Source: DAOTXN01 sp034435435
GTDB lineage: Bacteria; Chloroflexota; Anaerolineae; S140-20
DNA length: 30,997 nucleotides
Direction: 5' to 3'
NCBI GenBank assembly: GCA_034435435.1
Contig: DAOTXN010000159.1
Location: 1-30,997, forward strand
In this document: in pieces, positions 25,136-30,997 of the stretch
Position numbering within the stretch: the stretch's first letter is position 1
Layout: the number at the start of each line of letters is the position of its first letter
Notes under the pieces: model-generated
What the model was told of the DNA's origin: nothing
The model's database searches: none
What the model saw: only the letters and a program-made list of their open reading frames with translations
Position numbers and translations under genes: made by a program

Positions 25136-25975
25136 GTGGATTCTAGCAGCGCCTTCAAAATCGGCCCGATAGTGGTGCACTGGTACGGCTTGCTCATCGT
25201 CGTGGGTACGTTAGTGGGGGGATGGGTCGCCACCCGTGAAGCGAAACGGCGCGGCCAAGACCCGCATCACGTCTGGAGCGGATTGCTGTGGTGTCTGATC
25301 CTGGGTCTTCTGGGGGCCCGATTTTATCACCTCCTCACCACACCGGCGGACGGCAGCGGCGGCTTAAGCTACTATACGCAAGACCTGCTCGCCATTTTCG
25401 TCGTGTGGGACGGCGGATTAGGCATTTATGGCGCTATCGCCGGGGGTGTGCTGGGCGCGCGGCTCTATACCTGGCGTCACCGCCTCAACCTTTGGCGCTG
25501 GCTCGACGTCGGGGCGCCGGGGCTGGCGTTGGCCCAGGCGTTGGTGCGTTGGGCAAATTGGATCAACCAGGAGTTATATGGCCCGCCGACGCGCTTGCCC
25601 TGGGGGCTGTTCATCGGGGAAAGCCATCGTCTCCCGCATTACAGCGATCTGGCGATTTATCCCACAGGCGCGACCCGCTTTCACCCCACCTTTCTGTATG
25701 ACTCGCTGTGGCACCTGGGCATCTTTTGCCTGTTGATCTGGGGTCGGCGGCGCTGGAATGGGCGTTTGCGCGACGGCGACGTGTTTTTGGCCTACCTCGT
25801 TCTGTTCGGACTGGGTCGTGTATGGATCGTACAGCTCTTCCGCCCCGACGCCTGGCGACTAACGAACGGGCTGACAGTAGAGGCGCTCATCGGGTTGGGG
25901 GTGGCAATGGTCGCTGGGTTGGCGCTGTGGGCCCGACATCGTCAAAGAATCACGCCAAACTGGCTCACGCCGTAA
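25136..25975 (+). CDS. lgt: Prolipoprotein diacylglyceryl transferase
   Basis: 279 aa. A membrane enzyme that moves diacylglycerol from phosphatidylglycerol to the lipobox cysteine of prolipoproteins. About seven hydrophobic segments. The Lgt signature is RWANWINQELYGPPTRLPWG (138-157), with R138, N141 and E146; other conserved parts are HWYGLLIVVG (15-24), WDGGLGIYGAIAGG (91-104) and the C-terminal FLAYLVLFGLGRVWIVQLFR region. The position equivalent to E. coli His103 is D92. The GTG start at 25136 follows GGAAGAAG and gives the conserved N-terminus. Downstream genes encode at least two lipobox proteins, its likely clients. The first GTAA word of the operator array overlaps its stop codon. 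Confidence 0.94.
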   Translation: MDSSSAFKIGPIVVHWYGLLIVVGTLVGGWVATREAKRRGQDPHHVWSGLLWCLILGLLGARFYHLLTTPADGSGGLSYYTQDLLAIFVVWDGGLGIYGAIAGGVLGARLYTWRHRLNLWRWLDVGAPGLALAQALVRWANWINQELYGPPTRLPWGLFIGESHRLPHYSDLAIYPTGATRFHPTFLYDSLWHLGIFCLLIWGRRRWNGRLRDGDVFLAYLVLFGLGRVWIVQLFRPDAWRLTNGLTVEALIGLGVAMVAGLALWARHRQRITPNWLTP

Positions 25976-26015
25976 GATATTTGTAAGAATCGGGTAACGC
26001 CGCTGTAAGCAGACG
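25972..26015 (+). promoter_or_regulatory. Four 11-bp GTAA direct repeats upstream of the redox cluster
   Basis: GTAAGATATTT, GTAAGAATCGG, GTAACGCCGCT and GTAAGCAGACG start at 25972, 25983, 25994 and 26005, a spacing of exactly 11 bp throughout. One-helical-turn direct repeats are the usual binding pattern of OmpR/PhoB-family dimers. A possible -10 (TAAACT, 26020-26025) lies 10 bp past the last GTAAG, and there is no recognisable -35, as at Pho-box promoters. The array overlaps the lgt stop. Confidence 0.65.
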
Positions 26016-26069
26016 GCGCTAAACTATGGGTAGGGTCGAGTTGTCCAGAAGAAGGAGAGTGGGGTTAGG

Positions 26070-27131
26070 ATGTCACCATTCACCCGCCGCCAGGTTTTAT
26101 CTGGCGCTGCCGGCGTCACACTGGCATTCATCACCGGCTGCGCGCCCCGCCGCCGGCCAGGACCATCCACCGAACCAATCACGCCGACTATCGAGCTACC
26201 TACGCCGTCCGCACTGCCCGCCGCGCCGACGGTCCAAGCGGTGAGCCTGCCGCCAGATGAAATCGTCATCACCTCCAACGACCAATTTTACCGCACCCAC
26301 TGGAAAGACCCCAGCGTGGGCGTGGATATTGGGGATTGGAGGTTGGAGATTGATGGCCTGATTGACCATCCACTCAGGTTGACTTTTGACGAGATACTGG
26401 CGCTGCCATCGGTTCAAGAGATGCGCACGCTGGAATGCATCGGCAACCCGGTCGGTGGAAACCAGATCGGCAACGCGGTGTGGAAAGGCTTTTACCTGGA
26501 AGAACTGCTCAAGCAGGCCGGCGTGCAGGAACAAGCCATCCGCGCTCAATTCGCCGCCGCCGATGGCTACTGGACTAGCGTGGACCTGGAGTGGATCACC
26601 CAACCCGGCGTGCTCATGGCCTGCGAGACTGCCGCCCAAGCACGGCTATCCCCTGCGCATCCTCATGCCGGGTCTGTATGGTCAAAAGAACCCCAAGTGG
26701 ATCACCGGCATTCGTTTCACCGACCAGATCGTGCAGGGCTATTGGGAGGGGCGCGGCTGGTCAGACGTGGCCTCGGTGCAGACCAACTCGCAGATCTGGG
26801 AGCCGCGCCGCCGAAGAGGCGTGGACATGCTCTCTGGCGAGATCGTCGTGCACGGCGTCGCCTACGCCGCGCCGCGCGAGATTGTCAAGGTCGAGCTAGA
26901 GATCAACGACGAGGAATGGTTCGCCGCCGAGCTGACCCGCGGCCTCTCGCCTTTGGTCTGGACCCAATGGCGCGTCGTGTGGCAGGCCCCCCCGGTGATT
27001 ACCGGCTGCGCGTGCGCGCCGCCGATTCCGCAGGCTTTACCCAGGCCAGCGGCGGGTCGGGCGTGCTGGCCGGCTCGTTTCCCGACGGGACCAACGCCAT
27101 CGCGGTGGTCGAACGAGAGGGCATACAGTGA
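26070..27131 (+). pseudogene. MsrP/YedY-like Tat-exported molybdopterin oxidoreductase with two frameshifts
   Basis: The N-terminus shows a Tat-like TRRQVLSG and a lipobox (FITGC), so export as a lipoprotein is likely. The oxidoreductase molybdopterin-binding fold follows, with the Mo-ligand cysteine in MRTLECIGNPVGGNQIGNAV and KGFYLEELLKQAGV. The reading frame is then lost at about 26631: after LMACE the family-like sequence LPPKHGYPLRILMPGLYGQK continues in another frame through NPKWITGIRF to VVWQAPP. It returns to the first frame at about 26988 (GDYRLRVRAADSAGF) and ends at the TGA at 27129. The first break fits loss of about 14 nt where MNGxP is expected. The second fits one C missing from a run of seven. 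No stop interrupts the first frame, but about 115 residues between the shifts are out of frame. Decay or sequence error are both possible. Confidence 0.8.
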
Positions 27132-27817
27132 GCCAGCCCTTGCGTCGGTGGAGCAAGCTCGTCTTGGTCGGCCTGGGTGGACTGATCTTGCTGGGCATTG
27201 GCTCGGCGGCAGGCGTGTCGGTGATCGAAGAGAACGACCGCTTTTGCGCCACCTGTCACCTGAACCCGGAGCGGACCTACGTGGGTCGCGCCCGCGTCGT
27301 GGGCCAGGCCCTCAGCGCGGCCCCCTCAGAGGGGTGGCCGGCCGGTCGTGATTCAGCCCGTGACCTGGCCAGCGCCCACCGCGCCGCCGCGCTCAACTGT
27401 GTGGCCTGCCATCGCGGCGACCAGGGTCCTGGCGACCGGGCCACGGCGTTGATGCTGGGCGCGCGCAACACGTTGCTCTACCTGAGCGGTCAATTCGACC
27501 CGGACCACAGCGGCGTGGCGCAGCCCAAATTGGTCGAGGCCAGTTGCCTGCGCTGCCACGTGGACCAGCCGGGCCTGGGCGGCGTGGCCGAAGGCCAGGA
27601 GAACCCGGTCATGGTGGATGTGTTTGACAACCACTTTCACGCTTATTTGTTCAGAGCCGAGTACCGCGAACTCGTCTCCATCGGCTGTCTCGATTGTCAC
27701 GCGGCGCACCGGGAGATTCCGCCCCTCGCGCCCTACTTTATCGACCAGGAAAACGTGGCGCTGCCGGCGTGCGTGCAGTGTCACATCGACGTGAGCAAAG
27801 GGCCGTTGGATTTATAA
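27128..27817 (+). CDS. Five-heme membrane-anchored cytochrome c (NapC/NirT-like)
   Basis: 229 aa. One N-terminal transmembrane anchor (about 9-33) is followed by five CXXCH heme sites: C40-H44 (CATCH), C91-H95 (CVACH), C140-H144 (CLRCH), C187-H191 (CLDCH) and C215-H219 (CVQCH). This layout fits quinol-oxidising NapC/NirT/NrfH-like or related multiheme electron carriers outside the membrane. The start is GTG at 27128, overlapping the TGA of the preceding gene as GTGA, so the genes are coupled. It probably delivers electrons to the molybdenum oxidoreductase and/or the thioredoxin-like lipoprotein (inference). Unlike its upstream neighbour it is intact. Confidence 0.9.
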   Translation: MSQPLRRWSKLVLVGLGGLILLGIGSAAGVSVIEENDRFCATCHLNPERTYVGRARVVGQALSAAPSEGWPAGRDSARDLASAHRAAALNCVACHRGDQGPGDRATALMLGARNTLLYLSGQFDPDHSGVAQPKLVEASCLRCHVDQPGLGGVAEGQENPVMVDVFDNHFHAYLFRAEYRELVSIGCLDCHAAHREIPPLAPYFIDQENVALPACVQCHIDVSKGPLDL

Positions 27818-27839
27818 GCCGGCATACAGATGGAATCGG

Positions 27840-27854
27840 TTTTCGAATCGAAAA
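27840..27854. promoter_or_regulatory. Perfect palindrome TTTTCGAATCGAAAA
   Basis: TTTTCGA and TCGAAAA are separated by one base, in the 64-bp gap before the thioredoxin-like gene. It could be an operator or a small hairpin. It lies 27 bp upstream of the ATG. Confidence 0.4.
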
Positions 27855-27881
27855 TGAGAATGTCGAATTGAGGAGATCGAT

Positions 27882-28301
27882 ATGAATAAACGTTGGTTGA
27901 CGTGGGTTGGGGCGCTGCTCTTTGCCCTGCTGCTCACCGCTTGCGGCCAAGGCAGCTCCCAGTCAGAGCTGGGCGACCAGCCCAAATCACCCAACGCGGC
28001 GCTCGCCGGCACCACACCGGGCCGCCCGGCGCTGGTCGAGTTTTTCGCCACCTGGTGACCGACCTGCAACGCAATGAAGCCCATCGTGCATGGGCTGGAG
28101 GCAGAGTACGGCGACCGGATCGACTTTACATACCCGGACATCGACGACCCGAACACGGCCAAGGCCAAAAAACAATACGGCTATCGCGTGCAACCCCACT
28201 TTTTCCTCGTGGACCGCAACGGCAACATCGTCGAGAGCTGGCAAGGCCGGGTTCAGGAAGCGACGTTCATCGAAGCGTTCAACAAGGTGCTTGCGCCCTG
28301 A
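27882..28301 (+). CDS. Thioredoxin-fold lipoprotein with in-frame TGA at the first active-site Cys: candidate selenoprotein
   Basis: Reading through one TGA gives 139 aa. The signal peptide ends in the lipobox LLLTAC (residues 16-21). A thioredoxin fold follows: PALVEFFATW, then TGA (codon 59, 28056-28058), then PTCNAMKPIV, with an expected cis-Pro in RVQPHFFLVD and ending FIEAFNKVLAP. The TGA sits exactly where homologues have the first Cys of CXXC, giving UPTC with C62 intact. Sequence on both sides of the TGA is in one frame and family-like, and a SECIS-like hairpin follows. AGGAG precedes the ATG. The predicted role is an extracytoplasmic thiol/selenol reductase or electron carrier working with the adjacent cytochrome and molybdenum enzyme. 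The alternative is a TGC-to-TGA nonsense mutation or error; the damaged first gene of the cluster keeps this open. Confidence 0.75.
28063..28104 (+). promoter_or_regulatory. Candidate bacterial SECIS element
   Basis: AGCCCAT (28078-28084) pairs with ATGGGCT (28090-28096) around the 5-nt loop CGTGC. CTGC (28064-28067) can pair with GCAG (28101-28104) below an internal loop. The apical loop begins 26 nt after the TGA and has G at its second position, which meets the published bacterial SECIS pattern of a G in the first two loop bases about 16-37 nt from the UGA. The hairpin lies within coding sequence, as bacterial SECIS elements do. Confidence 0.6.
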
Positions 28302-29482
28302 CCAGAGCGCTGGTCATGGCTTGCCGCACCACGTCCTGATGCAGGTCCCACACGGCCCGGTGGATCTCGCTGCCCTCTCCCAACGGCGCCTTGACCATCG
28401 TATCGCCGTCAAAAGACACGCTCGTAAAGGCGCGCAGAGTTTCCGCGCCGTCGCCAGGTCGCTGGCGACCTTTTTGAACGATTCGATCAGGCCCTCGCCC
28501 TCCTCCCAGCCGCCGAACAGTCCGAACCCGGTGTCAGAGACTTTTGGCAGTGGGGCTGCGGCGGAGGTGGGCGGCTCAGCTTTTCCCTCAATTGCCCTCC
28601 CGCGCCGCTTGCGGGGCAGGTGTGGGGGTCAGTGCCAGGGGAGCCTCGACCGGGTGAGAGGATTTGAGCGCCACCGCGCCGAGGGCGGGTCGCTTTGTGG
28701 CGGCTTTTCCTTTCCCCTGGGCCAGCGTGCGCACGTCGCCGCCGGTGGTGACCGTGATGAGGCGGCAGTTCGCCCCGCTCGACGGGGTTCGCCGCGTCGT
28801 ACGCGCGGGTGCTGACCACCGACGAGCGGGGCCGGGCCACGATGGCGGTGATGGTCGTCGTCACGACGGTTAGGTTGCCCACCGCGTCGTAGCGATACTG
28901 AAAGTTCTCCCCACTGGAATAGTCCGCCCCGACCAGCCGATACAACCCATCATACGTGTACACAATGGTGCGCGTGAGCGGCCCCACGACCGAGATGTAG
29001 TTCGTGTAGGTCAACACGTCCCATTCGCCCGTCTGCGTGTCGGTCACGCGCCCGGACACAGTGTACACGCCGGTCTGGGTGTACGTGTGCTGCGGGTAGG
29101 GTTGTGCGCTGCTCCCGCCATCGCCAAAGAACCAGCGCCCCTGGTCGGCCACGCCGGCCGGGGTCGCGGTCACGGTGTACTGCACGGTGAGGGGGGCCAC
29201 CCCCGCCGTCGGCGTGGCGGTGAAGCCGGCCTGCAAGGGGCGGAAGCGCCGGCTCAGGATGGCCGTGTTCGTCCCGTTGGCCCACACGATGGCCTGGTTG
29301 CCCGACGGCTCGCCGCCCCCACTCGCCGCGATGCGCTCGGCCAGCGCGGCCGGAGTTAGGGCCTGGTTGTTCCCTGACAACGCACCGCCCTCGTGCACGA
29401 CTTGCCCGTAGGCGCTCCTGCTCCGCTTGTTGTGCCGGAAAATCAGAAAGCCCTCTGTCAAAGGATCGGAATGGAATGACAC
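28302..29482 (-). pseudogene. Broken PKD/YD-repeat (Rhs-like) surface-protein remnant
   Basis: Read on the minus strand, a PKD domain (about 28990-29250; GFTATPTAGVAPLTVQYTVT, RWFFGDGGSSAQPYPQHTYT) leads into a YD repeat (YTYDGLYRLVGADYSSGENF, QYRYDAVGNLTVV). Near 28790 an extra block of about 22 nt, containing CCCCG-TCGAG-CGGGG, breaks the repeat YDAAN/RLITVTTGG and changes frame. That frame stops at about 28590 (AAREGN). A third frame carries KVSDTGFGLFGGWEEGEGLI and ESFKKVASDLATA, and a fourth carries LRAFTSVSFDGDTMVKAPLG and HRAVWDLHQDVVRQAMTSAL, ending inside the selenoprotein gene near 28279. The 5' part of any larger gene is missing: sequence changes character at about 29480. I judge it a decayed remnant of one minus-strand gene. 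Confidence 0.7.
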
Positions 29483-29484
29483 AT

Positions 29485-30162
29485 CTATGGTAATGTTATG
29501 TTCACATCAGCCCACCGGCACTCAGGCTCACAATATGGCCCATTTGGCCGTGAAATTGAGTAGGCAGGATGTATCAATTCCGTCTTCACGTTGCCATCCC
29601 AGCGAATGGTGATAAAAAGCTCTTCTGGCGCAAAACCGTACACTTGGGCGCCTTTTGGATCGCACTCAGAGAGGAGTAAATCCGTGCTTGGTTCAAAGCA
29701 TTGAACCACGATCCACTCAACAAAGTCACCCCCTCCGTTCGCTAACGTTCCGACTGTATGCGCAGCGAGCCCAGTCCTTGAGTCGCACAAACCCGAAAAG
29801 GATGATATTGCACTGATTTCTCCAATTTCTGGACTATCAAGTGCATAGAACTGATTTGCGATTCCTGATGATACAGGCCATTTGTCCTCGAAAGCGGTTC
29901 GATTATCCCAGAGGCAAAGTATAGCAGCAACCTTATCCTCTGTATCCCGCATCTCTATAACGTAGTCGTCTGGCAAGTCGCCATCTATATGAACACTCAA
30001 CGCATCGCGGCATCCTAGCATGGTGCATGATACACCCGTTCTAACAACGACTGGTGTGTTGGTTTCTTGAATGCACGCATCTGAGAACAATAACGTCAGG
30101 GATGCAATCAAGCACAATTGACTTATTCTTAATTTCTGCCATCGAATGGCCTTTTTTTGCAT
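29485..30162 (-). CDS. Putative exported lipoprotein of unknown function
   Basis: 225 aa. A basic N-terminus (MQKKAIRWQKLR) and hydrophobic stretch (about 12-27) end at SDAC (C30), a weak lipobox. The mature part is cysteine-rich (about eight more Cys), with GVSCTMLGCRDALSV, a DLPDDYVIEMRD strand-like segment, and the C-terminal PNGPYCEPECRWADVNITLP. This suggests a disulfide-bonded extracytoplasmic beta domain. I do not recognise the family. AGGAG lies upstream of the ATG at 30162. It follows the protease gene by 85 bp on the same strand and shares its low GC, so the two probably arrived or are transcribed together. The stop is next to the PKD/YD remnant, which marks a composition boundary. 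Confidence 0.75.
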   Translation of the reverse strand: MQKKAIRWQKLRISQLCLIASLTLLFSDACIQETNTPVVVRTGVSCTMLGCRDALSVHIDGDLPDDYVIEMRDTEDKVAAILCLWDNRTAFEDKWPVSSGIANQFYALDSPEIGEISAISSFSGLCDSRTGLAAHTVGTLANGGGDFVEWIVVQCFEPSTDLLLSECDPKGAQVYGFAPEELFITIRWDGNVKTELIHPAYSISRPNGPYCEPECRWADVNITLP

Positions 30163-30247
30163 CCCCGAATACTCCTGTCTCGAATTGCACAGCTTTGGGC
30201 TGATTTACCTACAGGTCATTTATTCTCGGTTCCATGCTAAAAGTGGG

Positions 30248-30934
30248 TTATGGATTGAGATAAGAGATCCAATATGCATCGTCATGGCAAAACCACTTTA
30301 TTATTTTCCCTGTGGCAACGTCTCGCTCCCCTTTACCGCTAACAACCCACTCCCAAGTGTTTCCAATGTGCTTCCCGTTACGGAATAAGCCACCACCGGA
30401 GTCACCTGGCGCACCCGGCCCAAGCGCTTCGAGTGGAGTCGGAACTCCCAGCACTGCCACCGTATTAGGAGGTATCCCATGCCGATCGACAACGCGAGTA
30501 TGCCAGATGGCAACATTGTCACTCCCAGGACCATCTGGTGCAAAGTAGGCAATGGATACCTCATTATCAACGTTTACCATAGCACCATCTTCTCTATTGA
30601 TCGGTTTCCCTATGAGTTTTAAACCGCCGGTCCCGTCAAGCATTGAGCTACGCACTTTGAGCCTGGTCCTTTGCCCGTTTTCTTCTACTTTGACGTCAGG
30701 ATCTGGACCAGTTTTGAGTAGGTGGACAGAGGAGCTTTTATCATAGTTGTAAATTTCGATTGCTTGGACTCTTGCATCGCTCAACTTCACACCAGCTTTG
30801 GTCTGGTCAAAATGATTGTGTGTGTAAATGATCCAGTCATCACCTTCGGTTCCAACAATTGTACCTCTGAAATTACGGCATAGTGTATTTCGATAAAGCC
30901 AGACTGCCGCACTGTAATTTGCCGGTTTCTGCAT
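30248..30934 (-). CDS. Trypsin-like (S1-type) serine protease, possibly N-terminally truncated
   Basis: 228 aa. The serine site GAPGDSGGGLF (S179) is clear. The catalytic His is probably in WIIYTHNHF (H39 or H41) and the Asp in GSDNVAIWHTR (D139). The order H-D-S and the spacing fit the chymotrypsin fold. There is no signal peptide from the ATG at 30934, and an in-frame TAG lies four codons upstream, so an export signal is either absent or has been lost by mutation or frameshift. The gene is low GC compared with the rest of the window. Upstream sequence ends at 30997, so the full locus cannot be judged. Target is unknown. Confidence 0.6.
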   Translation of the reverse strand: MQKPANYSAAVWLYRNTLCRNFRGTIVGTEGDDWIIYTHNHFDQTKAGVKLSDARVQAIEIYNYDKSSSVHLLKTGPDPDVKVEENGQRTRLKVRSSMLDGTGGLKLIGKPINREDGAMVNVDNEVSIAYFAPDGPGSDNVAIWHTRVVDRHGIPPNTVAVLGVPTPLEALGPGAPGDSGGGLFRNGKHIGNTWEWVVSGKGERDVATGKIIKWFCHDDAYWISYLNP

Positions 30935-30997
30935 CTTTGCCGACTAGCTTATATCTCGCAAGTAGTATGATTTGCGAAAGCCGGTCAGAATTGTCTT

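Larger units (their letters stand above)
29485..30997. other. Low-GC patch at the right end
   Basis: From about 29485 to the window end the base composition drops to about the mid-40s percent G+C by eye, against roughly 60% for the rest. It carries the lipoprotein and protease genes, and it abuts the truncated 5' side of the PKD/YD remnant. No transposase, integrase, tRNA or direct-repeat boundary was seen, so the right limit and mode of arrival are unknown. Confidence 0.55.

Noticed and set aside
26070..27131. An intact 353-aa oxidoreductase
   Set aside because: The middle third is not family-like in this frame while another frame carries the matching sequence, so the continuous product is not accepted as native.
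28074..28301. A separate 75-aa gene starting at the ATG after the TGA
   Set aside because: There is no ribosome-binding site, the thioredoxin fold would lack its first strand and active site, and the upstream half is in the same frame with signal peptide and lipobox.
28090..28815. A 241-codon plus-strand frame across the thioredoxin 3' end and the PKD/YD remnant
   Set aside because: It is out of frame with the thioredoxin gene and antisense to the recognisable remnant, with no family features.

Overview
This is a GC-rich bacterial chromosomal segment, roughly 60% G+C by eye until about 29.48 kb and clearly lower after that. The gene content and style point to Chloroflexota (Anaerolineae or a relative): a MalT-like ATPase with TPRs and a C-terminal winged helix/BTAD regulator, an ECF sigma/anti-sigma/bactofilin-like operon, a PKD plus YD-repeat surface-protein remnant, and many short degenerate phrase-like intergenic repeats. 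This assignment is inference. No rRNA, tRNA, CRISPR array, transposase or integrase was seen.

Layout. 0.2-6.0 kb (+): an XdhD-like Fe-S/molybdopterin hydroxylase, translationally coupled to a hybrid histidine kinase that begins with a DUF433 domain. 6.0-8.7 kb (-): an RpiR-family regulator and a solitary HyuB-type hydantoinase/oxoprolinase subunit. 8.9-11.4 kb (+): ClpC. 11.5-12.5 kb (-): a decayed GNAT acetyltransferase and a slipin. 12.7-15.5 kb (+): a stand-alone receiver protein with a strong terminator, then the ECF sigma, zinc-finger anti-sigma and membrane-anchored beta-helix protein. 15.5-17.7 kb (-): an alpha/beta hydrolase overlapping an O-antigen ligase-like membrane protein. 17.9-22.4 kb (+): the large ATPase/BTAD regulator and a dGTPase. 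22.4-25.0 kb (-): AsnS and a DAO-family FAD oxidoreductase. 25.1-28.3 kb (+): Lgt, then an extracytoplasmic redox cluster. 28.3-29.5 kb (-): a broken PKD/YD-repeat gene. 29.5-31.0 kb (-): a low-GC patch with a putative lipoprotein and a trypsin-like protease.

The most notable item is in the redox cluster at 26.0-28.3 kb. It holds a Tat-exported MsrP/YedY-type molybdenum oxidoreductase carrying two compensating frameshifts, a five-heme NapC-like cytochrome, and a thioredoxin-fold lipoprotein. In the last, the first cysteine of the CXXC site is encoded by an in-frame TGA. A seven-pair hairpin starts 20 nt after that TGA and has a G at loop position 2, matching the bacterial SECIS pattern, so this is a good candidate for an undescribed selenoprotein. 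The competing reading is operon decay or sequence error, because the first gene of the cluster is damaged. The cluster is preceded by four GTAA words spaced exactly 11 bp apart, the expected form of an OmpR/PhoB-family operator. A weaker version of the same array lies upstream of the receiver gene at 12.7 kb.

Second theme: short repeat phrases of several families sit in intergenic regions, and at least two appear to have been captured in frame within the molybdenum hydroxylase gene. Near-consensus sigma-70 promoters can be read for rpiR, hyuB, clpC, the slipin, the ECF sigma operon, the BTAD regulator and the lgt/oxidoreductase divergon.
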